The position numbers were made by a program, and so were the translations under genes. This document shows positions 1-6,928 of a stretch of 48,158 nt of DNA, piece by piece (position 1 is the first letter of the stretch; each line of letters starts with the position of its first letter). The notes below the pieces were generated by a model. That model saw only the letters and a list, made by a program, of their open reading frames with translations, was not told the DNA's origin and searched no databases. The stretch is from DAOTTI01 sp034437795 (GTDB lineage: Bacteria > Chloroflexota > UBA11872 > UBA12225), in assembly GCA_034437795.1 (NCBI GenBank), contig DAOTTI010000223.1, positions 1 through 48,158 of the forward strand, given 5' to 3'.

Positions 1-861
1 ACCCAGCCGGCGGTGCAGTCCTTCGCCCAGGGGCTGGTGCAGTCGCTACGGGTGCAGAAGGTGCAGCCGGTCACGGTGGACCCCGCCGCTCTGCGCGCCA
101 TGCCGCTCCCCAGGGTGGAGACCGTGCTCCAGGCCGGCACCTATACCGGGCCGTCCCAGCCGTCCGTCCGCGCCGCCACCGTGGCCGAAGCGGCCAGGGC
201 GACTGGCCTGGCGCTGCGCGGGCCGGCGCGGCTGCCGTCGTCGGTGAAGGGCGGGCCCCAGGTGTGGCTCTCTGAGCCGATCAGCTTCAGCTTTACCTAC
301 GACGGCGATAAGCTGGTCCAGCTGGCGCGAGAGATGGGGGTCAGTGACCAGGCCCTGCTGGCGCAGCTCAAGGCGCTGCATGGCGTGACGGTGCGGGGCG
401 CCGTTCCAGCGGCCGCCTTGCTGCTCTATGGCGAGCCCTGGCCTGCCGGCGGGCCGGCGACACCGCCCAGCGGCGCCAGCGCGTCCAAGGGCAGGTCGGG
501 CGAGGCGGCGGCAGGGCCGTTCCTGGGCATCATCCAGCTGAAGAGCCCGTCGCTGGACGTGCCGAAGGACGTGAACGTCGATCTGCTTCGTGAGCAGCTG
601 CTGCGTTCCGGCGTCGTGCCACCGGCCGTGGCGGCCCAGCTACTGGCGATCCAGGACTGGAAGAGCACCCTGGTGGTGCCGGTGACGCGGGGCACGACCA
701 GGCAGGTGCCGGTTGATGGCGTGAGCGCCACGCTGATCGTGGGCGAAGGGCCCCATCCGGTGCTGCTGTGGCAGCGGGACGGGGTACTGTACCTCATGGC
801 CACGTCCGGCTCGGAGCAGGAGCTGCTGGACGCGGCGCGCTCCCTCGCGCCTGTTCGGTAA
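1..861 (+). CDS. Hypothetical protein, 3' part, DUF4367-like C-terminus
   Basis: The frame is open to the first base of the window, so the true start probably lies upstream; a GTG at 13 is only the first in-window start. About 286 residues are visible. The C-terminal half has alternating hydrophobic strands and ends with a stretch (PVLLWQRDGVLYLMA, then ELLDAARSL) that resembles the end of extracytoplasmic DUF4367-type domains found beside anti-sigma factors. A Gly/Ala/Ser-rich loop lies near residues 145-165. No membrane segment is visible in the part seen. The stop is 17 bases before an ABC ATPase gene, so it may be the first member of that transport operon. Function is unknown; the family link is from memory of the pattern and is tentative. 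Confidence 0.6.
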   Translation, partial: TQPAVQSFAQGLVQSLRVQKVQPVTVDPAALRAMPLPRVETVLQAGTYTGPSQPSVRAATVAEAARATGLALRGPARLPSSVKGGPQVWLSEPISFSFTYDGDKLVQLAREMGVSDQALLAQLKALHGVTVRGAVPAAALLLYGEPWPAGGPATPPSGASASKGRSGEAAAGPFLGIIQLKSPSLDVPKDVNVDLLREQLLRSGVVPPAVAAQLLAIQDWKSTLVVPVTRGTTRQVPVDGVSATLIVGEGPHPVLLWQRDGVLYLMATSGSEQELLDAARSLAPVR

Positions 862-878
862 AGTCGGGGAAGCTGCCC

Positions 879-1877
879 GTGGCTCTCGCCGTTCACACCA
901 CCGGCCTGCGCAAGGAATACGGCCGTAAGGTGGCCGTGGCCAATCTCACGCTGGCCGTGCCGGCCGGTGAGGTGTTCGGGTTTCTGGGGCCCAACGGCGC
1001 GGGGAAGTCGACCACGGTCAAGATGCTGGTGGGCCTGGTGCGTCCCACCGCCGGCCACGGCACGCTGCTGGGCCGGCCACTGGGCGACACGGAGGCGCGG
1101 CGGCGGCTCGGCTTCCTGCCGGAGCAGTTCCGCTTTCACGAGTGGCTGCGGGCGGAGGAGTTCCTGGACTTCCACGCCTCGCTGTACGGCATCCCGCGGC
1201 GGGCCCGCGCCGCGCGCATCGCCGAGGCGCTGGCGATGGTGGGGCTGGAGGCGCGGGCCGGCGACCAGCTGCGCACCTTCTCCAAGGGTATGCTGCAGCG
1301 CATCGGCATCGCTCAGGCCTTGATCGCCGATCCGGAGCTGGTGATCCTCGACGAGCCGACGTCGGCGCTGGACCCCATTGGCCGGCGTGACGTGCGGGAC
1401 CTGATCCGCCGGCTGCGGGAGCGCGGCACCACGGTCTTTCTGAACTCGCACCTGCTTTCTGAGGTGGAGATGGTGTGCGATCGCGTGGCCATCCTGGACC
1501 GCGGGATGGTCATCCGGCAGGGATCGCTAGCGGACCTGGTCGCCGGCACCCTGGAGGCCGAGCTGCGTCTGGCGGGCGCGGGGCCGGCGCTGCGGCAGGC
1601 GCTCGAGCGGCGCTGGCCGGTCATCTCGTGGCGCGCCGATGGGGTGGCCGGCGCGATCGGGGCGGAAGCGCCGGCCGGGCCGGGTGGTGACGGAGGGGGT
1701 GAGGCAAGCAGCGACGAAGGGTGGGCCGTGGCGCGCCTGGCGGTGCCGGATGAGTGCGACCTGGCGCAGGTCGCGGACACGGTGGTGCGCAGCGGGGCGC
1801 GGCTCTACGCCCTCGTCCCGCGCCGGCGCACGCTGGAGGACCTCTTTGTCCAGGTGGTGGAGACGCGGGAGGTGTGA
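879..1877 (+). CDS. ABC transporter ATP-binding protein (ABC-2 type)
   Basis: ATPase of about 332 residues that would power the membrane permease encoded just downstream. Walker A (GPNGAGKST) is at residues 37-45, the signature appears in the variant form FSKGMLQR near 134 (typical of ABC-2 type ATPases with NatA/CcmA-like architecture), and Walker B with the D-loop (VILDEPTSALDP) near 155. The start is the GTG at 879, chosen because family homology begins a few residues later (VHTTGLRKEYG); an in-frame extension to 768 overlaps the previous gene and carries no family similarity. After the ATPase core there is a Gly/Ala-rich insertion (about residues 262-285) and a C-terminal domain common in exporters of this type. 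Substrate cannot be deduced. Confidence 0.9.
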   Translation: MALAVHTTGLRKEYGRKVAVANLTLAVPAGEVFGFLGPNGAGKSTTVKMLVGLVRPTAGHGTLLGRPLGDTEARRRLGFLPEQFRFHEWLRAEEFLDFHASLYGIPRRARAARIAEALAMVGLEARAGDQLRTFSKGMLQRIGIAQALIADPELVILDEPTSALDPIGRRDVRDLIRRLRERGTTVFLNSHLLSEVEMVCDRVAILDRGMVIRQGSLADLVAGTLEAELRLAGAGPALRQALERRWPVISWRADGVAGAIGAEAPAGPGGDGGGEASSDEGWAVARLAVPDECDLAQVADTVVRSGARLYALVPRRRTLEDLFVQVVETREV

Positions 1878-1925
1878 GCGGCATGGGTGGCGCCGGTGTG
1901 GGCGGTACAGGCGGACGGTAAGGGG

Positions 1926-2804
1926 ATGAATACGTTACGCATCGCCAAGCTGACGTTCCGCGAGGCCCTGCGGCGCAAGGCCCTGTATGGCGCGCTCGCG
2001 CTCACGGTGGCCTTCCTGGGTCTCTACGCCTGGGGGACGGCCGTGGCGATCGAGGAGATCAACCGCCTGTATGCCCCGGGCGGCCTGGCGCGGATCGTCA
2101 GGCAGGCGGGCGTCGATCTGCGCCCGATAGCCATCGGCGAGCTGCTGCTGGCGGGGCTGTTCGCCGTCTCGAACATCGCGGGGCTGCTGGCCATCTTCAC
2201 CGCCGCCGGCACCATCGCCCAGGAGATCGAGCAGGGCACCTTGCACAGCATCGTGCCCAAGCCGGTAGCGCGCTGGCAGATTGTGGTCGGCAAGTGGCTC
2301 GGGGGCTCGGCGATGGTCGCCGCCTACCTGGTGCTGACGAGCCTGGCCACCGTGGCCATCGTGTACCAGCGTAGCGGCTATCTGCCGGCGCAGCTCCCCG
2401 CGGGGCTGCTGCTCTTTGCCCTGCGGGCCGTCCTGCTCTTCACGGTCACGCTGGTGGGGAGCGCGCTGGCGCCGGCCGTGGCCACGGGGATCGCCATGTT
2501 CATCGTGTACGTGGCGGCCAATGTCGCGGGGATGGTGGAGCAGATCGGGGTGGCGCTGAACATCGAGACCATGGTGCGGATCGGGGTGATCGCCAGCCTG
2601 GTGCTGCCCAGCGACGCGCTGTGGAAGATGGGGGCGTTCGCGGTGCAGCCGCCGAACCCGCTGCCGGCGCTTGGGCTCAAGATTACGCTGGGACCGTTCG
2701 GCGTGGTGGACCCGCCGAGCATCTGGATGGGGGCCTACGCTGTGGCCTACCTACTCCTGGCGCTGGGCGCGGCCATCGCCATCTTCTCGCGGCGGGACCT
2801 GTAG
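1926..2804 (+). CDS. ABC-2 type transporter permease
   Basis: Integral membrane protein of 292 residues with about six hydrophobic segments: one after the basic N-terminus (residues about 19-40), a cluster between 75 and 220, and one at the C-terminus that ends in SRRDL, a common end for this permease family. The motif EIEQGTLHSIVPKPVAR between the second and third helices is typical of ABC-2 permeases, in which this cytoplasmic stretch contacts the ATPase. The ATG at 1926 was chosen because the conserved N-terminal pattern (IAKLTFREALRRK) begins there. It follows the ATPase gene by 48 bases and forms a two-gene exporter with it. Substrate unknown. Confidence 0.88.
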   Translation: MNTLRIAKLTFREALRRKALYGALALTVAFLGLYAWGTAVAIEEINRLYAPGGLARIVRQAGVDLRPIAIGELLLAGLFAVSNIAGLLAIFTAAGTIAQEIEQGTLHSIVPKPVARWQIVVGKWLGGSAMVAAYLVLTSLATVAIVYQRSGYLPAQLPAGLLLFALRAVLLFTVTLVGSALAPAVATGIAMFIVYVAANVAGMVEQIGVALNIETMVRIGVIASLVLPSDALWKMGAFAVQPPNPLPALGLKITLGPFGVVDPPSIWMGAYAVAYLLLALGAAIAIFSRRDL

Positions 2805-3013
2805 CCCTCTCCCGCAGGGAGCGAGAACTAAGGAGTCGTCGCCGCCCGCTGCGCGGGCTCCCGCTCTCCCACAGGGGGAAGGAGGCGTGGCAGGCGCTCT
2901 CCACCAAGGCGCAGAACCCTGGCCCTCTCCCATGCTGAGAGGGAACTCTAGGCTGCAGGCTGCCGCATCCCCGTGTCCCCGCGTCGGGGCGGGGGCATAG
3001 GGGGAAGGGACGC
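2805..3013. repeat. Intergenic repeats between convergent genes, including one family B copy
   Basis: No gene seen. Bases 2838-2876 are one copy of repeat family B (core GCCCGCTGCGCGGGC followed by CTCTCCCACAGGG), also present at 6127, 21679 and 26109. A short CCCTCTCCC/GGGAG palindrome at 2808-2822 and a second TC-rich stretch around 2920 flank it. The genes on both sides converge here, so the hairpins may end transcription, but no T-run follows them. Confidence 0.7.
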
Positions 3014-3850
3014 TCACTCGTGGGCCGAGTGCTCGCCTTCTTCGTAGTACTCGATGTCGGTGGTCGTTTCTTCGCTCTCGACCTCGCCTTCGATCCCTTC
3101 CTCTTCCTCCTCGAACTCTTCGGGGTAGAGCTCCTCCAGCTCGAGACGCAGGGCGCGGTCATGGGCCCGCAGCTCGGGCGGCAGGGGCGCCCCCTTCGAC
3201 GGGAAGGAGACGCGGCCCTGGTTCTGCGGGGCCTGAAAGATCTCACGCACGAGGACGCGGATCTGCCGATCGGTGACGCTAGTGACGCCGGCGACGTACC
3301 GGTTGCCGCTGTTCATCAGTTCGATCAGGCGCAGGGCGGCCCTGGCGGGAATGTTGCCCAGGACCTCGCCGCGCTTGTTCTCGACGCGCAGCGTGTTGCC
3401 GTCGATCTTGAGGTACACCTGGTCGCCGGCAGCCATGTGGGCGAGGGTGGCGGGTGGCGCCGGCGATTCCAGCTCAAAGATGGCCGTCTTGCCGGTTTCC
3501 TCGATCAGCAGGCGTGGATCGAGCTTGTCGCGCGCTTCCTCGGCGGGGACGGCGGCCGCCTCCACCAGGAGCGACAGGCGCTTGACCTGCTTCTGCGCGA
3601 TCATGTTGTTGGGGTCGCGCTTGAGTGCCTCGCTGTAGGCGTCGAGCGCCTCGGCGTAGCGGCCCAGCTCGGAGAGGGCCTTCCCCAGGCGGTTCCAGGC
3701 GTCGGCCTCGTCAGGCGCGAGCTCAATGATCTGGCGGTTGACCTCCACCGCCTCTTGCCACTGGTTCTGCATGGCCAGCTTGACTGCCTGCTCGGTGAGC
3801 TGGCGCTTCTGTCGCGTGCGCTCCGCGGGGCTGGCAAGAAAGGTGACCAA
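3014..3850 (-). CDS. TPR-repeat protein with acidic C-terminal tail
   Basis: Protein of 278 residues. Two tetratricopeptide repeats lie at about residues 21-90 (the pattern W..AV......I.L.P...DAWNRLGKAL, then YAEALDAYSEALKRDPNN), a scaffold for protein binding. A middle region (about 115-205) is predicted to be mixed alpha/beta, with GDQVYLKIDGNTLRVENKRGEVLGNIP, a sequence seen in HIRAN-like or small beta-barrel folds but not assignable with confidence. The last 35 residues are strongly acidic (EEFEEEEEGIEGEVESEE). No signal peptide, so it is probably cytoplasmic. It starts with ATG at 3850 and has no operon partner on its strand. Specific role unknown. Confidence 0.8.
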   Translation of the reverse strand: MVTFLASPAERTRQKRQLTEQAVKLAMQNQWQEAVEVNRQIIELAPDEADAWNRLGKALSELGRYAEALDAYSEALKRDPNNMIAQKQVKRLSLLVEAAAVPAEEARDKLDPRLLIEETGKTAIFELESPAPPATLAHMAAGDQVYLKIDGNTLRVENKRGEVLGNIPARAALRLIELMNSGNRYVAGVTSVTDRQIRVLVREIFQAPQNQGRVSFPSKGAPLPPELRAHDRALRLELEELYPEEFEEEEEGIEGEVESEETTTDIEYYEEGEHSAHE

Positions 3851-4454
3851 TTCCCTACCTCTTCGATGCGGAAGCTAGTCGATGCTCTAGTGCAAGAAGT
3901 GTACCAGCATAACAAGGGCGGGCGGCCTGGGTCCCCGCCCCTGGCCCCGCTCCGATGCGGGGACGCGGAGAGGCGCAGACGCGGAGAGGCGGAGACGCGG
4001 GAGGGCAGCCCTCACCCCCTTTGGTCGCGTCCGCGCCGGGAGGGAGGAGGGACCTCACCCCCTAGCCCCATCTCCGACGCGGAGAGGGGGAACGCGGGCC
4101 CCGGCCGTGGGGCTTGGCCCCACCGTCCCATCTCCGACGCGGAGACGGGAACGCGGGCCCCGGCCGTGGGGAGAGGATCAGACCCGATCTGGACCTGTTG
4201 CGTGCGCCCGCGCAGGGAGGGAAGCGGCGCCCGGCCTATTGCCATGCGGAGCCCTCACCCTACCCCGCTCCGAGAGGGAGAGGGATTTTGGGCCAAGCCC
4301 TAGCCGTCTCTCATAGGGAGAGGGCATTTGGGGCCAAGCCCTAACGCTACCCCTCTCGCAAGGGGAGACGGGACTGCTTGGCCGGCGGTGGGTCATCGAG
4401 GATAGGGCAGGAAGGGAGGGCAGCGGGCGTGGGTGCTGCGGTGGGAGGCGTGGC
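3851..4454. repeat. 604-base intergenic repeat region
   Basis: No gene seen. It begins with short GACGCGGAG/GGCGGAGA units (about 3957-4005). It then has a diverged family A stretch and a direct duplication with a 60-base period: copies at 4067-4112 and 4127-4172 both start CCCATCTCCGACGCGGAGA and share CGCGGGCCCCGGCCGTGGGG. A third block (about 4254-4370) holds two tandem, imperfect units of the type AGGGAGAGGG...TTGGGGCCAAGCCCTA, followed by CCTCTCGCAAGGGGAGACGG. Open frames through this block are low complexity and repeat-derived. The region lies between the starts of the TPR gene and the 3' end of miaB. Confidence 0.8.
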
Positions 4455-5936
4455 TCAGGCGAGCACCGGCAGCAGGCGCTTGGGCCTGGGTGCCGGCGCG
4501 GGGGTGAGCAGCTCCCCTTCCAGGTACCAGGGCGTGGTCCTGGTGATGAGCACGTCCACCAGCCGGCCGGTGGGGTCGTACGGGGCATCGAAGAAGACGA
4601 GCTTGTTTGTGCGCGTCCGGCCGCCCCAGCGGCGCAGCTCTGCCGCGCCCCCCTCTGGGCTGATGGAGGCCACGCCTGCCTCGCCCAGGGTGGTGTTCGG
4701 GCCGCCCGGCCGGCGGTCGCCATCGGCGCCAGCAGAGGCGGAGCCGGCCCCCTTGCCTCGCTCGGAAGGGCCTTCGACCAGCACCTCCACGATCGCGCCC
4801 TGGAGCTGGGCGTTGATCTCCGCAGCGATGCTGGCCTGGAGCCGCTCCACCTCGTGCAGGCGGCGCTTCTTCTCTTCCTTGGGCACGTCGTCCGGCCAGA
4901 TGCGCTCGGAGGGCGTGCCTCGTCGGGGCGAGTAGGCGGCCACGTGGACCACGTCGAAGCGGCAGTAGCGGAGCATGTCCAGCGTGCGCTGGAACTGCTC
5001 TTCCGTCTCGCCACAGAAGCCGACGATCACGTCCGTGGAGAGGCTCACGCCTGGGATCCGCCCCTTGATCCGATCGATCAGGTCGCGATACTGGGCGGCC
5101 TTGTAGCGGCGGGCCATCCGCTTCAGCACCGTGTCGTCGCCGGCCTGGAAGGGGAGGTTGATGTGCTCGCAGACCTTGGGGAGATCGGCCACGGCGTCGA
5201 TCAGGTCGGGCGTCATGTGATTGGGGTGCGAGGTGAGAAAGCGAATACGCTCCAGTCCCGGCAGGTCGTGGATCTGGTAGAGGAGGTCGGACAGGCGGAC
5301 CGGCGGATCGAGGTCCTCGCCGTAGGCGTCGACCGTCTGGCCAAGCAGGACCAGCTCTTTGGCCCCTTCGGCCAAGAGCCACTTGCACTCCTCCACGATC
5401 TCGCGAGGCGTCCGCGAGGCCTGCGGGCCGCGCGTGTACGGGACGATGCAGAACGTGCAGCGGTAGTTGCAGCCGTAGATCACCGGCACGTAGCGGGAGA
5501 CGGCGCGCGAGACCTGCTCCGTACGGATGGCGCTCCCCGCGCCGAGCTTGTCCGGGTGGAGATCGCCGTAGTCGGGCGCGTCCATCAGCCCCCGCTCGGC
5601 CAGGTACTCGAGAAGCTCCTCCGGCCGGCGGGGATTGACGTACAGGTCGACCATGGGCGCGCGCTTCAGGAAGGCCTCGACGTTGCCGTCGGTGACGCAG
5701 CCCGTGACGCCGATGATCAGGTCGGGACGCGCCTTCTTCAAGAGATTGAGCTGGCCGAGCTCGCCCCACAGGCGGTCCTCCGCGTGCTGGCGGACGGTAC
5801 AGCTGGCGAGTAGGACCAGGTCCGCGTCTCGCGCCGAGCCGACCGGCCGGTGGCCGTGCTCGTTGAGCACGCGGGCGATGCGCTCGGTATCAGCCACGTT
5901 CATCTGGCAGCCGATGATCCAGACGTAGTAGTTCAT
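4455..5936 (-). CDS. miaB: tRNA-2-methylthio-N6-dimethylallyladenosine synthase
   Basis: Radical-SAM methylthiotransferase that adds a methylthio group to N6-isopentenyladenosine at position 37 of tRNA. In 493 residues it shows the N-terminal UPF0004 domain with its three cluster cysteines (C10 in GCQMN, C46 in SCTVR, C80 in VTGC), the radical-SAM motif CX3CX2C at C156, C160 and C163 (CNYRCTFCIVPYTRG), and a C-terminal TRAM domain for tRNA binding. The GCQMN start and CNYRCTFCIVPYTRG point to MiaB rather than MtaB or RimO. Within the TRAM region there is an unusual Gly/Ala-rich insertion of about 45 residues (around residues 393-440). ATG start at 5936. It stands alone on this strand, with repeats on both sides. 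Confidence 0.96.
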   Translation of the reverse strand: MNYYVWIIGCQMNVADTERIARVLNEHGHRPVGSARDADLVLLASCTVRQHAEDRLWGELGQLNLLKKARPDLIIGVTGCVTDGNVEAFLKRAPMVDLYVNPRRPEELLEYLAERGLMDAPDYGDLHPDKLGAGSAIRTEQVSRAVSRYVPVIYGCNYRCTFCIVPYTRGPQASRTPREIVEECKWLLAEGAKELVLLGQTVDAYGEDLDPPVRLSDLLYQIHDLPGLERIRFLTSHPNHMTPDLIDAVADLPKVCEHINLPFQAGDDTVLKRMARRYKAAQYRDLIDRIKGRIPGVSLSTDVIVGFCGETEEQFQRTLDMLRYCRFDVVHVAAYSPRRGTPSERIWPDDVPKEEKKRRLHEVERLQASIAAEINAQLQGAIVEVLVEGPSERGKGAGSASAGADGDRRPGGPNTTLGEAGVASISPEGGAAELRRWGGRTRTNKLVFFDAPYDPTGRLVDVLITRTTPWYLEGELLTPAPAPRPKRLLPVLA

Positions 5937-6362
5937 GGCGCTGCGCGTTCAGTACTTGGATGCTGACAGTGCTGAGTGCTCGGTCCCTGGTACGGCGTGC
6001 GGAGCGCTGGCGGCCGGCAGTCCCTGCCGGTACGCTGGCGTGAGGCTCCAGTACCAAGTCTCTCATACCGGCGGGTCGGGCGGCAGCGTTCTGGGCCGGG
6101 GAGGAGTAGCGAGTAGCGAGTGGTGAGCCCTCACCGCCGCCCGCTGCGCGGGCCCCCGCTCTCCCACAGGGAGAAGGGACATCATGGCGCGCCATCCGTT
6201 GACCCTTGTGCTCCTGTTGCTTCTCTTGCGCTCCTGTGTTGCTGCGCTCCTGTGTCTCTGTGTTGCTGCGCCGCTGGTGCGGGCGCTGGGGCGTGCGTGG
6301 CATGAGCGCGAAACGACGTCGAGTGCGGCGCCATGCTGCCTCCGCTACGGGCGCCGGCGACG
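5937..6362. repeat. 426-base intergenic region with several repeat types
   Basis: No gene seen. 5951-5992 shows loose 7-base periodicity (TGCTGAC, AGTGCTG, AGTGCTC). 6104-6127 is an array of GAGTAGC-type heptamers. 6127-6174 is a family B copy. 6211-6270 contains near-direct repeats of GCGCTCCTGTGTTGCT. The short open frames here translate to low-complexity repeats (for example QERSNTGAQEKQ on the minus strand) and are not credible genes. The miaB start adjoins at 5936, so the miaB promoter must lie within this block, but no good -10/-35 pair stood out. Confidence 0.75.
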
Positions 6363-6641
6363 TCAGACGCGGATAAAGCGGGCGGCGTTGAGCACGAAGA
6401 TCGTGGCCCGCTTCTGGTTGGGGTCCTCCGGCGGCGGGCGCCCCTCGACCGTGGCGCGGATGACGTCGATGGCTTGCTCGACGCGCTCGTCCTCGGTGCC
6501 GAGCAAGAGAGTGGCGTTGCCCTTGCGCAGGAAGCCGCCGACGGTGCTGATGCGGGTCGGGCCTGGATACCCGGCGGCAACCAGGGAATCGATGACTTTG
6601 TTGGCGTCCTGGTCGGCCACAATGGCCAGGATCAGCTTCAT
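6363..6641 (-). CDS. Cyclic-di-AMP receptor-like protein (DarA/PstA, P-II-like fold)
   Basis: Small protein of 92 residues. The opening MKLILAIVADQDANKVIDSL and the central TVGGFLRKGNATLLLGTEDERV match the DUF970/DarA (PstA) family, P-II-like trimers that bind cyclic di-AMP; the GGFLR.GN.T segment is the family hallmark, and the ending RATIFVLN matches the last strand. Family members are usually around 109 residues, so the loop between the last strands is shorter here. The ATG at 6641 was chosen because homology starts exactly there; a longer in-frame extension runs into repeat sequence. A TACAAT on the minus strand (6649-6654) lies 7 bases before the ATG, which would suit a leaderless transcript, but no -35 is visible. 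Cytosolic; downstream target unknown. Confidence 0.85.
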   Translation of the reverse strand: MKLILAIVADQDANKVIDSLVAAGYPGPTRISTVGGFLRKGNATLLLGTEDERVEQAIDVIRATVEGRPPPEDPNQKRATIFVLNAARFIRV

Positions 6642-6683
6642 GAACAGGATTGTACCCCTTGACCCTTCCTGCCCTCCCTGCCC

Positions 6684-6822
6684 GCTTCGATGCGGAGACG
6701 TGGGGATGCGGGGAGGACAGCCCTCACCCCCTTCGGCCGGGGCCGCGCCGCACCCCTGCCCTACTCGCCTCCACCGTGCGGCTTGGCCCCGCCGCCCCCG
6801 CTCCCGCGTGCGGGAGTGGGGG
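6684..6822. repeat. Dispersed repeat family A, copy 1
   Basis: Well-preserved copy of a repeat also found at 30650-30803 and 32671-32823. It starts with GATGCGGAGACG-like units and continues with a core beginning CCCTCACCCCCTTCGG and including GGCCGCGCCGCACCCCTGCC. A second half contains GCGGCTTGGCCCCGCCGCC. Here it ends with the palindrome CTCCCGCGTGCGGGAG, immediately before the uvrB operator. No coding potential is likely. Confidence 0.85.
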
Positions 6823-6833
6823 AACAAATGTTC
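6822..6833. promoter_or_regulatory. SOS (LexA) box upstream of uvrB
   Basis: GAACAAATGTTC is a perfect match to the Gram-positive-type LexA/DinR consensus GAAC-N4-GTTC, with an extra G to the right (CGAAC/GTTCG type). It lies 95 bases before the uvrB start and ends 4 bases before a TATACT -10 box, where repressor binding would block RNA polymerase. uvrB is a classical SOS gene. The site is seen directly; repression by LexA is inference. Confidence 0.7.
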
Positions 6834-6837
6834 GCGC

Positions 6838-6843
6838 TATACT
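6838..6843 (+). promoter_or_regulatory. -10 box of the uvrB promoter
   Basis: TATACT differs from TATAAT at one position. No clear -35 box is found 16-18 bases upstream, because that part is the end of a dispersed repeat. Expected start of transcription is about 6850, giving a leader of roughly 80 bases before uvrB. Confidence 0.55.
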
Positions 6844-6851
6844 TAGCTATT

Positions 6852-6877
6852 GGCCGGCAGTGTCGACCGGCCTTTTT
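6852..6877 (+). terminator. Terminator-like hairpin in the uvrB leader
   Basis: GGCCGG (6852-6857) pairs perfectly with CCGGCC (6867-6872) across a 9-base loop and is followed directly by TTTTT, the shape of an intrinsic terminator in the plus direction. It lies between the putative promoter and the uvrB start. It could end upstream transcription, attenuate uvrB, or stabilise the 5' end of its mRNA. Confidence 0.5.
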
Positions 6878-6928
6878 GCGTTGGTTCCCCCGGAATGGCG
6901 TTGCTTCCCCCCGTGAGAGGAGGGTGTC

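Noticed and set aside
3020..4303. Plus-strand frame of 427 codons over the TPR gene and repeats
   Set aside because: Opposite to the clear TPR gene and continuing through intergenic repeats.
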